Assembly: GCA_963743015.1 (NCBI GenBank)
Contig: CAVUOD010000014.1
Coordinates: 62,001-126,000 of the forward strand
Length of the DNA: 64,000 bases
Reading direction: 5' to 3'
Source: CAVSRC01 sp963743015
GTDB lineage: Bacteria > Pseudomonadota > Alphaproteobacteria > Rhizobiales > Kaistiaceae
The notes beneath the pieces were generated by a model that saw only the letters and a list, made by a program, of their open reading frames with translations, searched no databases and was not told the DNA's origin. A program made the translations under genes and the position numbers. Below, piece by piece: positions 56,337 through 62,258 of the stretch (the stretch's first letter is position 1; every line of letters begins with the position of its first letter).

Positions 56337-57320
56337 CTACCAGAGCTGATGCACATATTGCGCGATGCGCTGGTCATAGACCGTCTTCGCCGCCGCCATG
56401 ACGTCAGCCGACAGCGCCGGCAGGTCGGCGGCGGCCGAATTGGCCTCGGCCTGCGCCTTGTTCTTGGCGCCGGGGATGACCACGGTCACCGCATCGTTCA
56501 TCAGGATCCAGCGCAGCGCGAACTGCGCCATGCTGGCGCCCGCCGGCACCAGCTTCTTGAGTTCCTCGACCGCGTCGAGGCCGATTTCATAGGGCACGCC
56601 GGAAAAGGTCTCGCCCTTGTCGAAGGCTTCGCCGTGGCGGTTGAAGGTGCGGTGGTCGTCGGCGGCGAACTTGGTGTCGCGGGTCATCTTGCCGGTCAAC
56701 AGGCCGCTGGCCAGCGGCACGCGCACGATCACCGCCACACCCTTCTTCTGCGCTTCGCGGAAGAAGAGCTGCTCCGGCCGCTGGCGGAAGATGTTGTAGA
56801 TGATCTGGATCGAGGCGACGTTCGGATAGTCGATCGCCTTCAGCCCCTCCTCCACCTTCTCGACGCTGACGCCGTAGTGCTTCAGCTTGCCGGCCTTGAC
56901 CAGCCCATCGAAGATGTCGAACACCTCGGGCATGTAATAGACCGCGGGATGCGGGCAGTGCATCTGGATGAGGTCGAGCGCGTCCGTCTGCAGCCGCTTG
57001 AGGCTGCCGTCGATCGAAGCGGTGATCGCCGCCTTGTTGTAGCTCTCCGGCTTGTACGGTCCCTCGCGGCCGGTCTTGGTGGCGACGAAGGGCCGTGTGC
57101 CGCCACGACGCTTGAGCACGCGGCCGATGATCGTCTCCGAGCGGCCATCGCCATAGACGTTGGCCGTGTCGATGAAGGTGACGCCGGTGTCGAGCGCCGC
57201 GTCGAGTGCGGCTTCCGCGTCGCTCTCGCTGACCTCGCCCCAGGTGCCGCCGATGGCCCAGGCGCCGAAGCCGATTTCCGACACCGCGGTGCCGAGCCGT
57301 GAAGCCCGTCGTTGTTTCAT
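56337..57320 (-). CDS. Aldo/keto reductase
   Basis: A 327-aa NADPH-dependent (beta/alpha)8 oxidoreductase. Features: FGAWAIGGTWGEVSESDAEA, DTGVTFIDTANVYGDGRSET (catalytic Asp and Tyr), FVATKTGREG (Lys), DLIQMHCPHPAVYYMP (His), VPLASGLLTGKM and AVTVVIPGAKNKAQAEANSA (cofactor site). The start MKQRRASRLG (57318-57320) is chosen; a longer frame has no support. The substrate is unknown. Confidence 0.94.
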   Translation of the reverse strand: MKQRRASRLGTAVSEIGFGAWAIGGTWGEVSESDAEAALDAALDTGVTFIDTANVYGDGRSETIIGRVLKRRGGTRPFVATKTGREGPYKPESYNKAAITASIDGSLKRLQTDALDLIQMHCPHPAVYYMPEVFDIFDGLVKAGKLKHYGVSVEKVEEGLKAIDYPNVASIQIIYNIFRQRPEQLFFREAQKKGVAVIVRVPLASGLLTGKMTRDTKFAADDHRTFNRHGEAFDKGETFSGVPYEIGLDAVEELKKLVPAGASMAQFALRWILMNDAVTVVIPGAKNKAQAEANSAAADLPALSADVMAAAKTVYDQRIAQYVHQLW

Positions 57321-57499
57321 GGGTTCTGTCCCGTCCGAATTTGCGTGTGGGGTTGCCCCGTTCGGGGTTGCCCCTCTGATAGCGTTAGCAGCGCCCCCAC
57401 GCAATGTGACGGATCACGGTAGACGCGCAAGGCGCGGGCGCGCCGCGGCCCGCGCAAGAGGCGCGGAGCGGCACTGCAACCGTCTTGCGGCAATCTATT

Positions 57500-57680
57500 G
57501 CCGGGAGCCGTCATCCTCCGGCTTGACCAACACGGTCATCCTCCGGCTCGACCAACACCGTCATCCTCCGGCTGGACCGGAGGATCGGCTTCGACAAACG
57601 AGGCCTGGTTGCTCGCGGAGGACGATCCTCCGAACGCGCTGCGCTCGTCGGAGGATGACGCAGAAACCGGGCGCCTCCAG
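57500..57680. repeat. 181-bp direct repeat, copy 1
   Basis: GCCGGGAGCCGTCATCCTCC opens both copies; CGTCATCCTCCGG or GGTCATCCTCCGG occurs three times in succession, then CGCTCGTCGGAGGATGACGC. About 95 percent identical to 57850-58030. Confidence 0.85.
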
Positions 57681-57849
57681 GGAGTAGCCCCAAACCTGAT
57701 GCGTGATGCGCGACCCGTTTCCCGGGCGCGCCGCAGCACGCGCAAGAAGCGCGGAGCGCAGCGACCGGGAAAGAAAGAGCGTGGTGCGGCGCAGACCCGG
57801 GACCCATCTGACCCGGATTACGCTCACGCTTCATCCGGGCTACAGGCTT

Positions 57850-58030
57850 GCCGGGAGCCGTCATCCTCCGGCTTGACCAACACGGTCATCCTCCGGCTCG
57901 ACCAACACCGTCATCCTCCGGCTTGACCGGAGGATCGGCTCGCCAAAACGAGGCCTGGCCGCTCGCGGAGGACGATCCTCCGAACGCGCTGCGCTCGTCG
58001 GAGGATGACGCAGAAACCAGGCGCCTCCAG
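57850..58030. repeat. 181-bp direct repeat, copy 2
   Basis: Second copy, exactly 350 bp to the right of the first. It ends 30 bp before the terminase remnant. Confidence 0.85.
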
Positions 58031-58060
58031 CGTCCTGATCCGCCGGCCTATTGCCCCCTT

Positions 58061-58155
58061 ACACCCCCCTCACCTTCGGCTCGCCGCCTTCGCCGAGCAT
58101 CAGCGCGGTGAGCGCCCAGACCAGCGCGTCGAGCCGATCGGGCGAGCGGTCGGCG
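58061..58155 (-). pseudogene. 3'-end remnant of the large terminase gene
   Basis: 95 bp about 90 percent identical to 59351-59445, the last 31 codons of the large terminase gene (RLDALVWALTALML...GGEPKVRGV region). Homology ends at both sides, so only the 3' end was duplicated. Confidence 0.85.
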
Positions 58156-58175
58156 CATCCCCGCCACGCCGTGGC

Positions 58176-58968
58176 TCAGCCCTCCGCCGCGAAATATCGT
58201 CCGGGCGTGGTCGCGAAGGCATTGCGGAAGGCGGCGATGAAGGCGCTCGGCTCCTCATAGCCGAGCTGATGAGCGATTTCGCCGACCGCGACGCCGAGCG
58301 ACAGCAATTCGACCGCCTTGACCAGCTTCGCCTGACGCCGCCAGGCGCGAAAACTCAATCCGGTCTCGGCGCGAAAGTGCCGCTCGAACGAACGCTCCGA
58401 CATCGCCGCCTGTGCCGCCACCGCGGCAAGCGTGTCGGGCCGCTCGGGCGCGGCAACCAAGTCGGCCACCGCGGCGCGCAGGCGGGCGGAAGCCGGCATG
58501 GGCAGGTGCAGCGGCGTGATCGGATCGACGGTCAACTGATCGAGGATGACGCCGCCGATCCGCGCCGCTGGTCCGTGCCCCGCATCCGAACGCGGATAGC
58601 TCAGGAAGGCCAGCGCCAGTTCGCGCAAGAGAGGCGACAGACGGACCACCGACGGGGTGAGCGGCAGGTGCGCGACCGCTGCGGGCCGGAAGAACAGATA
58701 GCGGATCGCGCTATCCTGCAGATAGGTCACGGCGTGGACGACGTTCGACGGAATCCACAGCGCGCGCTCCTTGGGAACCACGAAGGTGCCCTGTTCGGTC
58801 TCCACCGTCACCGAGCCCGTGGCGATGTGAAAGAGCTGGGCGAGCAGGTGGCGGTGCGCTGCGTAGTGCGTGCCTTTCGTTTCCAGGCCGGCCTGGCCGA
58901 CCAAGAGTCCGGGATGCAGCCTCGTCGCGATCGAATTCGGGCCAGGTCAGGTTGTCCGGATGGATCAT
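58176..58968 (-). pseudogene. AraC-family transcriptional regulator, one frame change
   Basis: About 264 codons. The N-terminal cupin-like part is HYAAHRHLLAQLFHIATGSV with VPKERALWIPSNVVHAVTYL. The C-terminal HTH part is AVAAQAAMSERSFERHFRAE, TGLSFRAWRRQAKLVKAVEL and IAHQLGYEEPSAFIAAFRNA. A single-base change near 58915 separates the start (MIHPDNLTWPEFDRDEA) from LLVGQAGLETKG. It and the next gene lie between two copies of the terminase 3' end. Confidence 0.88.
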
Positions 58969-59080
58969 GGCGTTTCAGCGCTATATTCTGTCGATATAGC
59001 GCTAACACGATAGGTCCGGTGCCGTCTATCCGTTCCGGTGTCGCGGAAATCGTTCCGCACATCAGGACGGAGATGGCGCC

Positions 59081-59326
59081 ATGACCAGCGTTACAGACGG
59101 CTCCAGCACGCCCCTGCCACGCCCGGCAGCGCCGGCCGCCGGCATCCGTTCCGCCGTGGCAGCCTTCGTCCGCCGCGCCGGCGAATGGCTGCGGAACGAA
59201 CGCGATATCCGCAACAGCGCCAGGGCGCTGGCCGATCTGGATGACCACGTGCTTGCCGATCTCGGGATCAGCCGCCGGCACATTCGCCATGCGGCACGAC
59301 ATGGAATTTTCCGCAAACAGCCGTGA
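59081..59326 (+). CDS. DUF1127 small protein
   Basis: An 81-aa protein whose last 40 residues carry the DUF1127 core (RALADLDDHVLADLGISRRH with IRHAARHG), preceded by a Pro/Ala-rich leader. DUF1127 proteins are small alphaproteobacterial factors, some of which bind RNA or modulate phosphate and carbon metabolism. GGAG lies about 10 nt upstream of the ATG. It is divergent from the AraC gene. Confidence 0.85.
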   Translation: MTSVTDGSSTPLPRPAAPAAGIRSAVAAFVRRAGEWLRNERDIRNSARALADLDDHVLADLGISRRHIRHAARHGIFRKQP

Positions 59327-59348
59327 AGCCGTGCAGGACGTGTCTCCC

Positions 59349-60677
59349 TCACACCCCCCTCACCTTCGGCTCGCCGCCGTCGCTGAGCATGAGCGCGGTG
59401 AGTGCCCAGACCAGAGCGTCGAGCCGGTCGGGCGAGCGGCCGGCGGAGAGCCCGTCGATGCCGAAGTCGCACATCTCGTCTTCGAGTTCCGGCAGCGCGC
59501 CGACATGGCGCACGCGCCCCTGGGCATAGAGCGCCGCCACCGGCTCGGCGCGCAGCCATTTTCCCCGCGTGGCGCGCACCGGCTTCACCGGCACTTGCGC
59601 GTCGACCTCGCGCATCACGGCGGCGACCATGTCGCCGCCCTGGTTCACTTCCGCGACCAGCGCGTCGGCGCGGAAGCGCCGGTAGAGGGCGATCGCCACC
59701 GCCGCCCATTCGGCCGGGCGCACTTCGCTGACGCTGCCGTCGGCAAGCACATAGCCGATGTCGTCCGGCCCGAGCCCGGCGACGACGATGCCGCAACGGC
59801 CGCTCTTCTGCGAGGCCGGTGGATCGACCGCCACGACGATGCGCGACAGGTCCGGCGCCTTGTCGACGCGTGAAGCCTCGATCGTGTCGCGCTGCCAGAG
59901 CGCATCGGCGCGCTCCTCGATCATCTCGCCCAAGAGCTCCTGCCGGCCGAGGCGGGTGCCGTGATAGCGGGCGACCACGCGGCCGAGGAATCCCGGCGAA
60001 AGGTTCATCGCATTGTCGGCCGTGGTGGCGCGGCTCACCGCCGTCGTGCCGTCGGCTTGCCCGGCGATCAGCCGCTTCTGAAGCGGGATCGGACGCGGCG
60101 TCGTGGTCACCACCTGGCGCGGATGGGCGCCGAGGCGAAGGCCGAATTGCAGCATGTCCCAACAGGCGTCGGGATAGCGCCACTTGGCCAGTTCGTCAGC
60201 CCAGGCGGCCGAGAACTGCGGGCCGCGCAGGCTCTCCGGGTCCTCGGCCGAAAAGGCCTGCGCCACCGTGCCGTTCGGCCAGATGAGCCGGCGGCGCGTG
60301 CGCTGCCATTGCGGCCGTTCGCCCGAGGTGTGAATGGCGAGCAGGCCGGAAACGCCCTCGATCATCACCTCGCGGGTGTCGGCGAAGGTTTCGCCGACAA
60401 GCGCGATCGGCCCGGCCGGTTTCGCTTCGGCGGTCGCCAGCGCGCGCACCCATTCGGCGCCGGCGCGCGTCTTTCCCGCGCCGCGCCCGCCGAGGATGAG
60501 CCAGGTGAGCCAGTCGCTTTTCGGCGCAAGCTGGTCGGGCCGGGCGTCCAGCGCCCATATCCGGGTGAGAATCTCGAATTCGCGCCATGGCAAACGGCGC
60601 GCAAGCGCAAGCGGTTCACTCCCCTCTTTCAGCCCATTCCTTAATTCGGCGAGCAAGGTCTGCGTTGAGTCTGTCAC
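59349..60677 (-). CDS. Large terminase (RcGTA gp2-like)
   Basis: A packaging motor, 442 aa. ATPase: Walker A in ILGGRGAGKTRAGAEWVRAL, Walker B in SAAWADELAKWRY. RNase H-like nuclease: VVAVDPPASQKSG (first Asp), VAEVNQGGDMVAAVMREV, and SPDRLDALVWALTAL near the end (last Asp). The start is taken at GTG 60677 (VTDSTQTLL); an ATG at 60731 is possible but lies deeper inside the preceding gene. It overlaps the small terminase gene, as in other GTA clusters. Confidence 0.93.
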   Translation of the reverse strand: MTDSTQTLLAELRNGLKEGSEPLALARRLPWREFEILTRIWALDARPDQLAPKSDWLTWLILGGRGAGKTRAGAEWVRALATAEAKPAGPIALVGETFADTREVMIEGVSGLLAIHTSGERPQWQRTRRRLIWPNGTVAQAFSAEDPESLRGPQFSAAWADELAKWRYPDACWDMLQFGLRLGAHPRQVVTTTPRPIPLQKRLIAGQADGTTAVSRATTADNAMNLSPGFLGRVVARYHGTRLGRQELLGEMIEERADALWQRDTIEASRVDKAPDLSRIVVAVDPPASQKSGRCGIVVAGLGPDDIGYVLADGSVSEVRPAEWAAVAIALYRRFRADALVAEVNQGGDMVAAVMREVDAQVPVKPVRATRGKWLRAEPVAALYAQGRVRHVGALPELEDEMCDFGIDGLSAGRSPDRLDALVWALTALMLSDGGEPKVRGV

Positions 60678-61353
60678 GGTCGGCCGGTTCCGGTTCTGCG
60701 GTCTTCGCGCCGTCGTCCCGGTCGAGCGCAATCAGTGTTTCAAGCGTCTTCGCGAGCACGGAAAGCGTGCGCGCGTCCTTCTCTTCCGTTGTCGCGCCCG
60801 GCCTGGCCGCCCGCGCCTCCAGGTCGCCGGCCTGGCGCACGAAGACGCGATAGAGCTTGCCGATCATGTCGCGGCTGCGCTCTTCGGGCGTCTGCTTCCG
60901 TGGCGGCGCCTTGCCGCCGAAATGCGGCTGTGTGGGCGCGCCGTCCGGCCGCACCCAGTGCTCCTCGGCCTTCCACTTCGACAGCGTGCTGGCGGCGATA
61001 TCCATGCGCCGGGCGATTTCGTAGAGCGATAGCGTCGTGCCTTCCACCTCCCGCCGCGCTTCGGCCTTCAGTGCCGCGATGGCATCGAGGTCGAGCACCT
61101 GTTTGCTGGTGCGGGCGAAGTTGGGCACCACGCGGAAGCGGCGCCGGTCGCGCGGCGTCAGCGCGCCCGCCTCGTTTTCCATGGCGGCACTGCAGGGCGG
61201 CGCCGCATCGTCTGCCGGCGTCGTGTCGGTGCCGGTGTCTTGCGCCCTCGCAGCCGGCCCGGCTGTGGGCGTCTTGTCGGTCGGCGGTGAGGCCACCGGC
61301 GGGCCGGCGGCACCGTTCGGCGCCACCGCCGTTGCTGCGTCCGCAAGGCTCAT
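60616..61353 (-). CDS. Small terminase-like protein (GTA gp1 position)
   Basis: A 245-aa protein with a low-complexity N-terminus (Pro/Ala/Thr-rich, to about residue 75). A helix-turn-helix follows (TTLSLYEIARRMDIAASTLS with KWKAEEHW), then HFGGKAPPRKQTPEERSRDM and a C-terminal helical part (LSVLAKTLETLIALDRDDGA). The position upstream of the large terminase and the HTH fit the DNA-recognising small terminase. The start (61351-61353) is chosen over an ORF extension in the leader. Confidence 0.8.
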   Translation of the reverse strand: MSLADAATAVAPNGAAGPPVASPPTDKTPTAGPAARAQDTGTDTTPADDAAPPCSAAMENEAGALTPRDRRRFRVVPNFARTSKQVLDLDAIAALKAEARREVEGTTLSLYEIARRMDIAASTLSKWKAEEHWVRPDGAPTQPHFGGKAPPRKQTPEERSRDMIGKLYRVFVRQAGDLEARAARPGATTEEKDARTLSVLAKTLETLIALDRDDGAKTAEPEPADRDRLNADLARRIKEWAERGE

Positions 61354-61497
61354 GGGCAATCCCCGAAAAGAAAGACCCCCGCGGCGGGGCAGCAGCGGGG
61401 GTCCAGGTCCGGTCGCAGATGCCCGGAGGTCTGCTGGGCTTGAGGGGCGCGGCGGGGGGAGGAAAATCCGATCGCCCACTTCTGCGACGTTAGCCGA

Positions 61498-61526
61498 ACC
61501 ATACAGAAGCAGCGTGACGCTGTCAA
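61498..61526 (-). promoter_or_regulatory. Sigma70-type promoter of the GTA operon
   Basis: On the minus strand, TTGACA (61521-61526) and TATGGT (61498-61503) are exactly 17 bp apart. The transcript would start near 61491 and reach the small terminase start after about 140 nt of leader. Confidence 0.65.
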
Positions 61527-61529
61527 GAA

Positions 61530-61547
61530 AAAATTCCTAGGAATTTT
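61530..61547. promoter_or_regulatory. 18-bp perfect palindrome AAAATTCCTAGGAATTTT
   Basis: It starts 3 bp upstream of the -35 hexamer of the GTA promoter. The perfect symmetry and placement suggest a dimeric regulator site; it is the most AT-rich spot in the region. Regulator unknown. Confidence 0.6.
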
Positions 61548-61708
61548 AGCCTGCCGGCGCAATCCTTCGTTGACCATGACAATGGCGGGATCGCGCGCCT
61601 GCCGGCGCATGGGTCCCGGTTGGCTGTCGGGCTTGTGGGCAAACGGGCCGGAATTCCGCGCGCCATGATCTCGATCAAAGCGCAACCATCCTGGCTGTGG
61701 CGGAGTGA

Positions 61709-61747
61709 GCGGGTGCCAAGACGGCCGTCAAGACCGTCGGCACCCGC
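61709..61747. other. Two-part stable hairpin
   Basis: GCGGGTGCC pairs with GGCACCCGC (9 bp), and inside it GACGG pairs with CCGTC, with a 2-nt bulge and 9-nt loop. No T-run follows on either strand. It could belong to a small RNA or be a cruciform; nothing more can be said. Confidence 0.35.
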
Positions 61748-61944
61748 CGCAGGAAATTCGCCTGCTGGCTTTCGGCGCCGCGCCGCTTCTTAATTGTGCG
61801 CAGCGCTGCCGCGAGAGGGCGGCGTCAGGGTCAACGCTTCTCGTGCCCGGTCGCCCTCCCGCGTTACCGCGCAAATCGCCCTGCCCCGCCTGCCGGCGCC
61901 GCAGCGGCCGCCGATCGACAAGTAATGCGGGAAAGAGCATAAGG

Positions 61945-61959
61945 TTAATGCTTCGTTAA
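61945..61959 (+). promoter_or_regulatory. CtrA-type box TTAA-N7-TTAA
   Basis: TTAATGCTTCGTTAA matches the full CtrA consensus TTAA-N7-TTAA. It lies 97 nt upstream of the small ORF at 62057 and about 590 nt from the GTA start. CtrA controls cell-cycle and GTA genes in alphaproteobacteria. Which of the two flanking units it serves is not clear. Confidence 0.55.
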
Positions 61960-62056
61960 GCCGTTCCGCTCTCCGCGTTAACGTTACATTCAGCTTGACC
62001 GGACGTGAACGTGCCGACGCGCTATATCTGAAAAAAGTATAAACTGCAGGCGTCGG

Positions 62057-62224
62057 ATGACCGTCTTTCTTACCTTCGCGACAGCGCTGGCCGCCGGTTG
62101 GGTGATCGACCGGCTCGCCTTCAATGGCGACTTCTCCGCGATGATCAGGGACGAGATCGTCTTGACCTGGGCCCGCCACAGGCAGTCGCCCAAGGCGCAA
62201 CGCGACACGCGACGCCCTCGCTAA
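62057..62224 (+). CDS. Small membrane-anchored ORF (55 aa)
   Basis: N-terminal hydrophobic helix (MTVFLTFATALAAGWVIDRL) then a charged tail (AFNGDFSAMIRDEIVLTWAR) ending in arginines. The ribosome site is weak (CAGG). It is located behind the CtrA-type box and converges with the RND gene, 34 nt away. No family is recognised. Confidence 0.45.
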   Translation: MTVFLTFATALAAGWVIDRLAFNGDFSAMIRDEIVLTWARHRQSPKAQRDTRRPR

Positions 62225-62258
62225 TTCATCTCGCGCAGCGATCGGCCGCATACGCCCG

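Larger units (their letters stand above)
57321..58175. other. 855-nt repeat-rich region with a terminase remnant
   Basis: No gene is seen. It holds an 181-bp direct repeat (57500-57680 and 57850-58030) made of stacked TCATCCTCCGG-family units, between and around which lie CGCGCAAGAGGCGCGGAGC-like sequences (57447-57475 and 57735-57760). It ends with a copy of the large-terminase 3' end (58061-58155). Confidence 0.7.
61354..62056. other. 703-nt divergent regulatory region
   Basis: No gene is seen. It separates the GTA operon (leftward) from a small membrane ORF and the RND gene on the right. It holds, from left to right, the GTA promoter (61498-61526), a perfect palindrome (61530-61547), a long two-part hairpin (61709-61747) and a CtrA-type box (61945-61959). 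Confidence 0.6.

Noticed and set aside
57500..58030. Possible CRISPR array, because a short unit recurs at regular distance
   Set aside because: Units are palindromic MITE-like ends with similar, not unique, spacers; there are only three units per block and no cas genes.
24200..61353. Ordinary temperate prophage
   Set aside because: No integrase, repressor, replication genes or att-like tRNA border were seen, and the gene order matches GTA clusters. A degraded GTA-derived prophage cannot be fully excluded.
61709..61747. Intrinsic terminator
   Set aside because: The hairpin is strong, but no T-run follows on either strand and no gene ends there.
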